Positions 8,302-18,000 of a stretch of DNA of 64,000 bases are shown one piece after another (position 1 is the first letter of the stretch; every line of letters starts with the position of its first letter). The notes beneath the pieces are model-generated. The model made no database searches, was not told the origin of the DNA, and saw only the letters and a list, made by a program, of their open reading frames with translations. Location of the stretch: assembly GCF_000143845.1 (NCBI RefSeq), contig NC_014363.1:1287186-1351185 (forward strand). The letters are read 5' to 3'. Origin of the DNA: Olsenella uli DSM 7084. GTDB taxonomy: Bacteria; Actinomycetota; Coriobacteriia; Coriobacteriales; Atopobiaceae. The translations under genes were made by a program, and so were the position numbers.

Positions 8302-11151
8302 ATGGAGACCATGGACGGCCAGCGGCACGCATACGAGAGCAACGCGGCAGCGCTTGTCGAGCACGCCCGCACGGCCATCTGCTCGCAGCGCGAGGGCTGC
8401 CACTCCGCGGTTGCCGCGATCGCCGCCCTCGAACCCCACGCAAGCGAGGTCTCGGCCACAGACGCCGTCGACCTTCTCGAGCGAGCCTGCGTCTTTGGCA
8501 CGCCAAGGCTCGTCGATGACGTCTGGGAGTGCTTCGACGGGGACTTCGCCTTCACGGGCTGGGCCCTTGCCCTGGCCCTGCGCTGTGGTCGCGAGGACGT
8601 GGCCCGCACCCTTCTCGGTCATGGCGTCGACCTGCTGGGGCAGGTGCGCAGGCCACGCAAGCTTCGCGCCCTGCTGCCGCACGAGGGGACCTTCACCCGC
8701 TTCGACCTGGTGCGAGAGAGCCCCACGCTCTTCCTCAACAACATGGACCCCACGGTGGGCACCGAGGTCTTCGAGGGCTTCAGCGGCACCGAGCAGCTTG
8801 CGGGGTCGGCCTACAGCGCTCCCACAGACATCGGACGGACCTGCGACGTCATCGCACGTCTCGCAGGCGACGGACTCTTTGACGCCACGGTGTTCGACGA
8901 CCTCTTCCGAGCCGCCGTCGTGAAGGCGTGGCACGCCCTGCGCCATGCGGGAAGCCAGGACCCCGAGCTGGCAGAGACCTGCCTTGGCCTTGCCGCCCGC
9001 CTGCTTGAGCTGCATCGAGAGCGCGGGATGGGAGACCGCACCATCGACCTCATCCTGGGAAACCTCGTCGTGCCGCATGCCAGCCGCCGCGTGGTCGCGT
9101 TCGTATGCGAAGCCGCTCCCTCGGTCTTCCTGGGGCGGCTCTGCGCCCTCGGCTGGCTGCAGGACGACATCGATCTCGTGCGCGCGATGGTCCCCCACCT
9201 CTCGGGCGGCATGCCCGAGCAGAGTGGGACGCTCCTGCGCATCCTTGCCGCCGCAGGGGCGATGAGCGAGCTGCAGGCAGTCATCGGCTGGACCGGTGCC
9301 ACAGAGCCCCAAGCCCTCCGCGCGGCCATCGACGCCGCGTCCGAGGCCGGTCATGCCGAGGCCGCCACCTGGCTGTTCGTCCAGCTTCAGGGCGCAGGGG
9401 CGAAGGCGGGCCTGCGGGCATCGGCGGGCGGGCGGGCGCCGGTGGGCGCACGGGGGGTCAGGCCTTCCGCCCAGGCGCCCGAGCCCGCACCCACACCGAT
9501 AGCCGCGCCAGCGGGGGCGAAGACGGCTGCCCCCCTGCCCCATGCGGCTCGACGCATGTGGCGAGGTGCGGACACCGTCCCGAGCGGCCCTTCGATCGAA
9601 GGGGACCGCACGTCAGAGCGCGAGGACCTCGCGCGCAGGATAGTCGAGCTCACCCGTGGGGCCGTTGTTGCCGAAAACCCCTTCCTCGCCTCGTCGATCG
9701 GCCTGCTGCGCCTTGAGCCCACCACGGCTGCGGCGGGCGGGATTCCCTTCCGCACTGACGGCCGCACGCTCTCCTATGACATCGATGCCGTCATCGATGG
9801 CTTTCATGCGCAGCGCGAGCCACTCGCACACGACTTCGTCCACACCCTCGTCCATTGCATCCTCCTGCATCCCTTCGTGGGGCCCACCATCGACCGCTCC
9901 GCCTGGAGCCTTGCGGCCGACATCGTCTCCGAGTCGCTCGTGGCCGAGATCGTCGGGAGGCGCGGCGGACGGCGTGGCGACAGCATAGACGCCGTGCTCG
10001 ACCATCTCGCCGACGACCTCGGCCCCACCATGACCACCGAGAGGCTCTACCACGCGCTCGTTCGGGGCGGCTATGCCAGCATGCGTGCGCCCTGGGCATC
10101 GCTCTTCCATGTGGACGACCACGACCCCTGGTATCCCACGGCTTCTGAGGGGAACCCCGCGACGGGCCGACCCCGCGCATCCGAAGGGGGGCCGTCCTCC
10201 CACGGGGCTGGCCAAGGCGGCGAAACGCGCTCCGGCGGCGAAGCCGCAGGCGACCAGCAGAAAAGTTGCCGACCCGAGGGTGGCGGCGACGGTTCCGGGA
10301 GCGACCGGGTGGAAGGAGGCCAGCGGGACGGTGGCCAGACGGGCGACGGGAACACCGGGCCCTCCATGAACGGGGCGGAGCAGGCCGGGGCGGCACGAGC
10401 GGAGGCGGAGCGTCGCTGGGAACAGGCCGCCAAGTCCCTGCGCGTCGATCTGGAGACCCTCTCGCGCAAGCGTGGCGAGCGGCTTCAGCGCCTCATGCAC
10501 GAGCTCGAGGTCTCGCCCCACGAGCGGGTGGACTATCGCGAGTTCCTCCGTCAGTTTGCCGTCCAGTCCGAGGAGATGCGCCTCTCGGACGACGAGTTCG
10601 ACTACGTCTTCTACACCTACGGCCTCGCGCTCTACGGCGACCTGCCGCTCATCGAGCCGCTCGAGTACCGAAACGAGCGCAGGATACGCGACTTCGCCAT
10701 CGTGATCGACACCTCGAGCTCGGTCTCGGGCAAGGTGGTCCAGCAGTTCGTCGACACCACCTTCGACGTGCTCACCAGCGAGTCCAGCTTCTTCCAGAAG
10801 GTCAACATCCACATCATCCAGGCAGACCTGCGTGTGCAGAGCGACACTAAGATCACCTCGCTCGCCGAGCTCGATCGCTGGAGGCGCAACATCAGGCTCT
10901 ACGGCCTTGGCGGCACCGACTTCCGACCTGCCTTCCGCTACGTGGGCGAGCTTCTCTCGGATGGGGAGTTCGACGACCTCTCGGGCCTCATATACTTCAC
11001 GGACGGCTGGGGCATCTACCCCGAGCGCATGCCCCCCTACAAGACGACCTTCGTGTTCTACGACGAGGACCACCGTCCCGAGCTCGTGCCCGCCTGGGCC
11101 CTGCAGATAACGCTGCATCCAGGCGAGTTCGAGTCGATGTCGGTGTACTAG
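8302..11151 (+). CDS. VWA-domain protein with ankyrin-like N-terminus and degenerate DUF2201-like region
   Basis: 949 residues in several blocks. Residues 1-360 are helical; the segment WALALALRCGREDVARTLL looks ankyrin-like. Residues ~365-430 are a low-complexity Ala/Pro/Gly linker. Residues ~440-610 resemble the putative metallopeptidase half of DUF2201, but the usual HExxH appears as HTLVH (514-518), lacking the catalytic Glu. A Gly/Ser/acid-rich linker (~610-690) and a helical segment follow. The C-terminal VWA domain (~795-945) keeps its MIDAS: D803-S805-S807 and T872-D873 in GGTDFRP. Its gene is followed by a MoxR-family ATPase, the usual partner. Probable role: substrate-binding half of a MoxR-VWA chaperone pair. 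The start has only a weak ribosome site; an ATG three codons in is an alternative. Confidence 0.82.
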   Translation: METMDGQRHAYESNAAALVEHARTAICSQREGCHSAVAAIAALEPHASEVSATDAVDLLERACVFGTPRLVDDVWECFDGDFAFTGWALALALRCGREDVARTLLGHGVDLLGQVRRPRKLRALLPHEGTFTRFDLVRESPTLFLNNMDPTVGTEVFEGFSGTEQLAGSAYSAPTDIGRTCDVIARLAGDGLFDATVFDDLFRAAVVKAWHALRHAGSQDPELAETCLGLAARLLELHRERGMGDRTIDLILGNLVVPHASRRVVAFVCEAAPSVFLGRLCALGWLQDDIDLVRAMVPHLSGGMPEQSGTLLRILAAAGAMSELQAVIGWTGATEPQALRAAIDAASEAGHAEAATWLFVQLQGAGAKAGLRASAGGRAPVGARGVRPSAQAPEPAPTPIAAPAGAKTAAPLPHAARRMWRGADTVPSGPSIEGDRTSEREDLARRIVELTRGAVVAENPFLASSIGLLRLEPTTAAAGGIPFRTDGRTLSYDIDAVIDGFHAQREPLAHDFVHTLVHCILLHPFVGPTIDRSAWSLAADIVSESLVAEIVGRRGGRRGDSIDAVLDHLADDLGPTMTTERLYHALVRGGYASMRAPWASLFHVDDHDPWYPTASEGNPATGRPRASEGGPSSHGAGQGGETRSGGEAAGDQQKSCRPEGGGDGSGSDRVEGGQRDGGQTGDGNTGPSMNGAEQAGAARAEAERRWEQAAKSLRVDLETLSRKRGERLQRLMHELEVSPHERVDYREFLRQFAVQSEEMRLSDDEFDYVFYTYGLALYGDLPLIEPLEYRNERRIRDFAIVIDTSSSVSGKVVQQFVDTTFDVLTSESSFFQKVNIHIIQADLRVQSDTKITSLAELDRWRRNIRLYGLGGTDFRPAFRYVGELLSDGEFDDLSGLIYFTDGWGIYPERMPPYKTTFVFYDEDHRPELVPAWALQITLHPGEFESMSVY

Positions 11152-11266
11152 GCGCCGCCGCAGCCCGCCAGGAGCCATCGTGCGGGCCAGGGCGGATGCC
11201 GCTACGGCACCCACGCCGGGCACCGCTGCGCTACCATCGTCTCGACCAGGACCACAAGGAGCCATC

Positions 11267-12841
11267 ATGAACATCCGTGCGGCAACCGAGCAGATCGAGG
11301 GCACCGTTCGCGCGTACCTCTCCAAGGACGGGCATGGCCTCTATCGCATCCCCACCCCAATGCAGCGTCCCATCATCATGATGGGACCTCCCGGTGTGGG
11401 GAAGACGGCCGTCGTCAGGCAGGTCGCGGAGGGGCTGGGCATCAACTTCGTCTCATATTCCATCACGCATCACACGCGCCAGAGCGCCCTGGGGCTCCCC
11501 TACATCGCCGAGGACGAGTTCGGCGGTCGCAGCTACAAGGTCAGCCGCTATACCATGAGCGAGATCATCGCCGCCACCTACGACGCCATCGAGGGGTCGG
11601 GCGTGCGCGAGGGCATACTCTTCCTCGATGAGGTCAACTGCGCCTCGGAGACGCTGGCCCCGGCCATGCTGCAGTTCCTGCAGTACAAGACCTTCGGCCA
11701 GCACCGTCTGCCCGTCGGCTGGGTCATCGTCACGGCCGGCAACCCACCGGAGTACAACCGCTCGGCCCGTGATTTCGATCCCGCGATGATGGACCGCATG
11801 AAGCGCATCGACGTGGAGCCCGACCTCGGCGTCTGGATGGACTACGCCACGGCCCATGGCATGCACCCAGCCATCACCACCTATCTCGCCAGCAAGCCCA
11901 AAAACTTCTACAAGGTGCGCGCCAGCGTCAACGGGGCTCGCATGGTCACGGCGCGCGGCTGGGAGGACCTCAGCCGCATGATCGTCGCCTACGGTCACGA
12001 GGGCATCGGCGTCGATGGGGAGCTTGTCTCCCAGTATCTCCAGGATGCCGAAATCGCGGAGGACTTCTCGCTCTACCTGGACCTCTTCCGCAAGTACCAG
12101 GACGACTACAAGGTGGCCGACATCCTCGCCGGCGCACACTCCCCCGCCATAGCCGCGCGCGCGACGGCGGCGCCCTTCGACGAGCGCATCGCCCTGATAA
12201 ACCTCCTGCTCGACGCGCTTCTCACCGAAGCACATGCGTCCGAGACCGCAGGGCGGGCGCTCGACGCGGCCACCGACGAGGTAGACGGCGTTCGCGACCA
12301 GCTCGAGGGCAAGGCGGATCCCATGGCCACGCTCAGCCGCATCTCGGCACAGGCGGCGGGCGAGCTTGAGACGTCCAAGGCCAAGGGAGCCACGGACACT
12401 TCCTCACAGCTCATTCTGGCCGAGAAGGCCGAGCTCCTCGACCGCATCCGCGCCACGGCAGCCCGCTGGGCCATGGACCCCGCCCTGAGGGCCGAGAGAG
12501 GCGTTCTGTCCGTGGTGCAAGGTGTCCTCTCGGAGGCTGCCGAGACGGTCGGTGGGCAGGCGGCGCTTGCAAGCTCCCACCTGGACCAGGCGCTCGACTT
12601 CCTGGATGCGTGCTTTGGAGACGGCCAGGAGCTCGTCGTCTTCACGACGCGCCTTGCCGTCGATCCCGCGTTCATGCGCTTCGTCGCCGATCACGGATCT
12701 TCCAGCTTCGCCGAGCACGGCCGCAACCTGATGTTTCACGAGCGAGGGCTCGACCTCCTGGAGGAGGTCGACGCGCTGAGGGGGACGGCGAGTGGGGCGC
12801 GGATCGGCCATGATGTGCGTGGGGAGGTGCGCAGGGCCTAG
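11267..12841 (+). CDS. MoxR-family AAA+ ATPase, partner of the VWA protein
   Basis: 524 residues from the ATG at 11267, which has AAGGAG 7 nt upstream. Walker A is GPPGVGKT (40-47), Walker B ends ILFLDE with D121-E122, and sensor 1 lies in VTAGNPPEYN. This matches MoxR-type ATPases, which remodel or activate partner proteins together with VWA-domain adaptors. The C-terminal ~220 residues are a long helical extension rich in Ala/Glu, larger than the lid of typical ~320-residue MoxR proteins. The gap to the VWA gene is 115 nt on the same strand; shared transcription is likely. The cellular target of the pair is unknown. Confidence 0.87.
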   Translation: MNIRAATEQIEGTVRAYLSKDGHGLYRIPTPMQRPIIMMGPPGVGKTAVVRQVAEGLGINFVSYSITHHTRQSALGLPYIAEDEFGGRSYKVSRYTMSEIIAATYDAIEGSGVREGILFLDEVNCASETLAPAMLQFLQYKTFGQHRLPVGWVIVTAGNPPEYNRSARDFDPAMMDRMKRIDVEPDLGVWMDYATAHGMHPAITTYLASKPKNFYKVRASVNGARMVTARGWEDLSRMIVAYGHEGIGVDGELVSQYLQDAEIAEDFSLYLDLFRKYQDDYKVADILAGAHSPAIAARATAAPFDERIALINLLLDALLTEAHASETAGRALDAATDEVDGVRDQLEGKADPMATLSRISAQAAGELETSKAKGATDTSSQLILAEKAELLDRIRATAARWAMDPALRAERGVLSVVQGVLSEAAETVGGQAALASSHLDQALDFLDACFGDGQELVVFTTRLAVDPAFMRFVADHGSSSFAEHGRNLMFHERGLDLLEEVDALRGTASGARIGHDVRGEVRRA

Positions 12842-13095
12842 ACGCCGCGGCGGAGGAACGAGGGACGGTAGATATCCACACATATCCGTCAAAAATGTTG
12901 CATCCGACTTTGCCAGTTCGCTCGCGTCCTGTTTTCGCACTGAGGCTACGGTGGGAGCCGGGGCGGCCCTTCCGGCGATGCCGCCCCATGCCCTGGCGTA
13001 CTGCCATTTCTGCGCGAGCGTGCGCCCCACGTGCTCGACCTTGCCGTTCTGCCAGGCAGCCCCCTCGGCCACCCTTGCTTCTGCCTGCCTGGCTC
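12842..13095. other. Convergent intergenic region
   Basis: 254 bp between the convergent MoxR and DUF438 genes. No credible ORF. It holds a segment at 12871-12899 (catatccgtc followed by aaaaatg) whose words recur in another order at 39820-39846. I see no strong terminator hairpin. Confidence 0.5.
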
Positions 13096-14892
13096 TTACA
13101 TGCTAGGCCGACTCGTGGCCCCTCGCTCCTCATGCGCCCCGTGTGTCTCACGCCTCTCGCGCTCTTCGCGGCGAATGTCGGCGCCGCGACGGTTGTCGCC
13201 CTCAAGCTCCTGAATGGGTGCCACATCCTGGGTGGTCTCGAGAGCGCCGAGGTAGTTGCCCTCGCTGTCGCGGACGGCGAAGTAGCGGATGTAGAGGAAC
13301 GCGTCACCCCTGTGGATCCAGAACTCGTAGGAGTCGCGCGCGCCGCTGCGGAAGTCATCGAAGACCTGACGCACCATGGCCTGGCTCTTGGGTGGGTGGC
13401 AGTCGTAGACGTCGCGGCCCAGACAGCTCATCGGACGCGGGAACGCACGTGTCTCGCCGTGGCTGAAGTAGCGGGTCTTGTCGTCCTTGTCGACGAAGGT
13501 GATGTCCAGTGGGATGGTGTTGAGCACCGCCTCCAGCTCGGCAGCCGTGAAAGAGCCCGTGGAGAGGTGAACCTTGCTGTCCTCAGACGCCATCGCGTGA
13601 TCGGCTGCGGAGCCCGTGGCCGCAGCGACCGAACCGCCGCCGGTGGCGCCACTGGAACCCGCGGAGGCCACGCCACCGGCGGTGCCGTCCGCTGCGCCAG
13701 CACCCGCAAGGTCAGCCTCCTGAACCGCGGCCTCGGCAAGCTCCATCATCGAGGGACGCCACGCAGGCGGCTGGTCGATGAGGACGAAGCCGTACTCGTC
13801 GGAGTCATCGTGGACGCGCTGCCACTCGCGCGCATTGAGCTTCTCGAGCGCCAGCGGAAGGAGGATCTGCTCCTCCTTGGTGATCATGGACTCGAGGGCG
13901 TCGGCCGCAGAGGCCAGCTCGCGCGCAACAGACTGGAGGTTGCTGGCGGTCGGGCTTTGGCACGCGCCCTGTGCGAGCGAGAGCGCGGTGGCGAGACCGG
14001 CACGAACCTCGTCGTCCTTGCCCCACATGACCTTGGAGGGGCCATGGACGCCATGCCTCTCGAGGAAGGGAAAGACCAGCTCCTCCTTGCGCTTGTAGTG
14101 CACGGAGACCTTCTGGAGCCGCTCGATGTCAGACGTCAGGGCTGCGGCAAGCTCGGGGCTCTGCGATCCGTCGGCCAACTGGTCCGCGCGCTCGGTGTCC
14201 GGGCGGACCGAATCGGCGAGCAGGCGCTCGAATGCGCGGTTCTCTTGGCGGAAGGACCAGACGGGGTGACCTGGCACGTCGGAGGGCTCGGCCTTGGCGC
14301 TGGGCGCACAGGCCACGTGGCCGTCGAACAGCGTGGCGTGGACGTCGCAGAGCCGTTGGACCTCCTCGACGGGGACGCCGCCATTGATGAGGGCCTGCTC
14401 GGCCTGGGCGATCTCCGTCGCGTCGACGTCCTGGAAGTTGGCCTTGAAGACGTCCTTCACCTCGTCGACCGAAGCCCCGCCGCTGAGCTGGGCCAGCATG
14501 TGCTGGAGGATTCGTTGGCGCTCCTCGGGCGTGGACGCCACCGGAACGCTCTGGGCGGCGCCGGCGGCGGGCGTGGCGGCGGCGGCCGTCGCGTCTGCGG
14601 CGCCCGCAACAGGCCCATCCGAGAGAGGTGCGGCAACGGGCTTGGCGACGGGCTCGACACCCGCACCGATGACCTCAAAGCCCTCGTTACGGAGACGATT
14701 GACGACGAGGTCGAGGTCGATGCCCTTGACCTTGCATCCCTTGGGGATGGTCATCATGCGGCCCATGGTCTGCAGGCGACCCGGCTTGGTGATCTCGTCG
14801 AAGCCAAGGTTGGCCATGGTGGTCTTGAGCCTGGGGTGGTCCCTGCAGAGGTCGTGCACGCTTCTGTCGAGGTCGATGGTCTTGTCGGACAT
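13096..14892 (-). CDS. DUF1858-DUF438-hemerythrin-PAS multidomain protein
   Basis: 598 residues. Order: DUF1858 helical domain (1-75), Ala-rich linker, DUF438 (~120-195), hemerythrin-like bundle (~205-375) with HYKRKEELVFPFLERHGV at 265-282 and a second KEEQILLP block at 339, a Gly/Ala/Ser linker (~395-430), and a PAS_10-like domain (~445-565) including VDKDDKTRYFSHGETRAF. Proteins of this set are thought to sense redox, NO or O2 through a metal centre or a bound ligand; no kinase or DNA-binding output follows the PAS domain here. The ATG at 14892 has GGAGGA 6 nt upstream. Domain identity is well supported; the ligand is not known. Confidence 0.86.
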   Translation of the reverse strand: MSDKTIDLDRSVHDLCRDHPRLKTTMANLGFDEITKPGRLQTMGRMMTIPKGCKVKGIDLDLVVNRLRNEGFEVIGAGVEPVAKPVAAPLSDGPVAGAADATAAAATPAAGAAQSVPVASTPEERQRILQHMLAQLSGGASVDEVKDVFKANFQDVDATEIAQAEQALINGGVPVEEVQRLCDVHATLFDGHVACAPSAKAEPSDVPGHPVWSFRQENRAFERLLADSVRPDTERADQLADGSQSPELAAALTSDIERLQKVSVHYKRKEELVFPFLERHGVHGPSKVMWGKDDEVRAGLATALSLAQGACQSPTASNLQSVARELASAADALESMITKEEQILLPLALEKLNAREWQRVHDDSDEYGFVLIDQPPAWRPSMMELAEAAVQEADLAGAGAADGTAGGVASAGSSGATGGGSVAAATGSAADHAMASEDSKVHLSTGSFTAAELEAVLNTIPLDITFVDKDDKTRYFSHGETRAFPRPMSCLGRDVYDCHPPKSQAMVRQVFDDFRSGARDSYEFWIHRGDAFLYIRYFAVRDSEGNYLGALETTQDVAPIQELEGDNRRGADIRREERERRETHGAHEERGATSRPSM

Positions 14893-15035
14893 GGGGTTCC
14901 TCCGTTTCCGCGCGTGGGGTGTGCCTTTGTTTGCCTCGTCAATGCTACCGCAGAGACCGCGTTTGATTTGTTGCATAAGCGACACTTTTTGAGACAAGGC
15001 GTTCCCCCGACAGAATCTGCATGGATGCTGACGCG

Positions 15036-18000
15036 TCAGTCCACGCTCTTGAGTGACTCCACCATGTCGACTCGGTCCAGCTTGCGACGCATGATGAGGA
15101 GCACCAGCAGCGTGAACGCCAACGTGAGGGCGAAGGCGTAGACAAAGCTCGGCGCGTGGATGGTGCGTCCGAACATGACGTAGTCCACCTCGGCCGTCGT
15201 GATGACGAAGTTCTCCAACCAGATGCCCAGAAGCATGCCAAAGGCGTCACCGATCACGGCAAGGAGCGCGACCTCGCGGAAGACGTAGGCGTAGACCTCT
15301 CCGCGCGTGAAGCCCAGCACCTTGAGGCTCGCGATCTCGCGGATGCGCTCCTCCACGTTGATGTTGGTCAGGTTGTACAGGACGATGAACGCAAGGGCCG
15401 CCGCAGACACGATCAGCACCACCACGATGAGGTCTACGACGGAGAGCATGTCGCGGTAGGTCGCTATGGTCTCGGTCGAGAAGATGACGGTGGAGACGTC
15501 GGTCATGTCATGCAGCCGCTCGGAGATGCGTTGGCGAAGCCCCTCGTCACACGCGGTCGAAGCATAGACGGTACCGAAGACGGGTGTGGAGGGATCAACC
15601 TCGCTCCAGGCCTCCCTTCCCATGTAGACCAGGTTGCCCACGTAGTTCTCGACCACGCCCGTCACCGTGAGCTCGTGCCCGGAGCCACGGGGATTGCCTA
15701 CGTCATCCTGGTCGAAGAGCACGATCTTGTCGCCCGGGCCCACGCCGTAGAGGGACGCGAGCTTCTCGGTCAGCAGGACCGAATCGTCTCCGAAGGCCGC
15801 CTCCGCGCCCGACACGCGGTCCCTGAGCGTGACGGCACGTGAGATCTCCTGTGAGTCCTGTGGAACCACGACCGTCACGCCCGTGGTTCCAGTCGCCGCG
15901 CTCGACGTTGTGCCCGCGATGCCCGAGGCCTGCATGTTCTCCGTCTGGACACGCACGATGCCGTTCACGCCGCCCGCCGACTCCAGGTAGGACACGACAT
16001 CCGAGACATCCAGCTCGTTGGCACTGCCAGAGAGCCCTATCGTGGTGTCGTAGTGCACGATGGGACCAAACTGGCGGTCGATGATGTCCCAGATGGAGTC
16101 GTGCAGGCCGAAGCCCACCAGCAGGAGTGCCGTGCAGCCCGAGATGCCGATCACGGTCATCAGGAAGCGGCGCTTGTAGCGGAAGAGGTTGCGAAACGTC
16201 ACCTTCCAGTTGAAGGAGAGGCGCCGCCAGAGGGCGCCGATGCGCTCCAGGAGGATGCGCTTGCCGGCCTTGGGGGCACGCGGAAGCATGAGGGTCGCAG
16301 GCGCCTCGCGCAGGGTCGACACCACGGCGAACCAGGTTGCCAGCAGCGTGACGCCCACACCCAGTCCACCCGCCGAGAACGCGATGGACGCGTCGACGGG
16401 AAGCGGGAGCGCCATCCTTGGCACGGCATAGATGATGGAGTACGACGACATGATGATGTGGGGCAGGGCCTGCGTCAGCACGGCGATGCCCACCACGGCA
16501 CCGACGCCTGCGGCGAGCGCGGCGTAGGACAGGTACTTGGAGGCGATGCGCGCGGTTCCGTAGCCCAGCGCCTTGTACGTGCCTATCTGGATGCGGTCGT
16601 CCTCGATCATGCGCGTCATGGTGGTGAGCGCCACAAGGGCTGCCACCAGAAAGAAGATGAACGGGAACACCTGCGCTATGTGGTCTATGCGCTCGGAGTC
16701 GGCATGATAGGTTGCCGCGCCTTCGCTCTGCGAGCGGTCCAGCACGTAGAGGTCCGGCCTCTCGATCCCGTCGATCTCCGCTTGGGCGTCCTGAATCTGC
16801 CGCCAGGCCTCGCCGAAGCGCTCGTCCGCCTCCGCGCGACCCTCCTCGTAGCGGGCCAGTCCCTCCTGGTAGCGCTCCCTCGCCTCGGACAGCTCCCGTC
16901 GAGAGGAGCGGAGCCTCGCGGCGGCGGCATCCAGCTGCGCCCGGGCATCCTCCAACTGTGTGTCCGCGGCCGCCCTCTGCCCATCGAGCCGGTCCCGCCC
17001 CGCATCGAGCTGGTCCTGCCCCGCATCGAGCCGCTGGCTCGCGGCGACCAGCTGGTCGGCCTGGGCCAGGGCGTCCGCCGCCTGTCCCTGGGCGGCCCGC
17101 AGCCCACCCAGCTGGTCTCGCGTCGCGTCCAGCTGGGCCTGAAGCTGGGCCTGGGCTGCCACGTCACCCTGCTCCTGGGCTGTCGCGAGGGCGGCCTCCA
17201 GTTGCTCCAGGGCGTCCTCGCCCTGCGTCACGCCGGCGGCCGCCTGCTCGAGCTGCGCCGCCAGCACGGAGCGTGCCTCCGCAAGGCTGGTGGCGCCCGT
17301 GGCAGCGAGGAGCTGCCCTACGCCGACCTCCCATGACGCGCGTTCCTGGTCGAGCTGTGCCCGAGCCTGGTCGAGCTGCCCCTGTGCCTGGGACAGCCGC
17401 TCCTCGGCAGCGTCCTTCTCGCCCTGGTAGCGGGCCAGTCCCTCCTGGTAGAGGGCCTCGCCTGCCACGAGCTGGGCTTCTCCGTCGTCGATCTCAGCCT
17501 GGGCATCATCTAGCCGGGCCTTCGACGCATCCAGCTCCCCGTAGGTCTCCGCATGCCGGCTCTCATACTGGGCGACCTTCTCGTCCAAGGTCCTCTGGGC
17601 CGACGCCTTGAGGTCGTCCTGGCGCGCTGCCGCCAGCTCCTGCTCCCTGTGTTCGATGGCACCCTTCGTCCGGCCCACGAGGTCGAAGTACGCGTCCGAC
17701 TCGCTCGCGAGCTCATCGGCCCCGGTGACCTTGAGGTAGGCCTCCGTGTAGGCGGCATCCTCCTTGAACGCCGAGGGGCTGACGTAGAGGTACTGCTCTA
17801 TCTTTCCCGACCCCAGCGAGGTGGAGCCCAGGTTGCCCGTGTAGGGGTAGTTTGACGAGCTCACAGTCCCCACGACGGTGAAGCGGCGTACCTCGAGCAG
17901 CTCGTCGAGCTGGTCCGTCCCATAGAGGACCTCGATGGCATCACCCACCCCTACGCCCCCATCGCCGGTGGCATCGGCGGAGACCACGCACTCGTCAGCC

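Noticed and set aside
9841-9870. Active HExxH metallopeptidase in the VWA protein
   Set aside because: The motif reads HTLVH; the catalytic Glu is missing.
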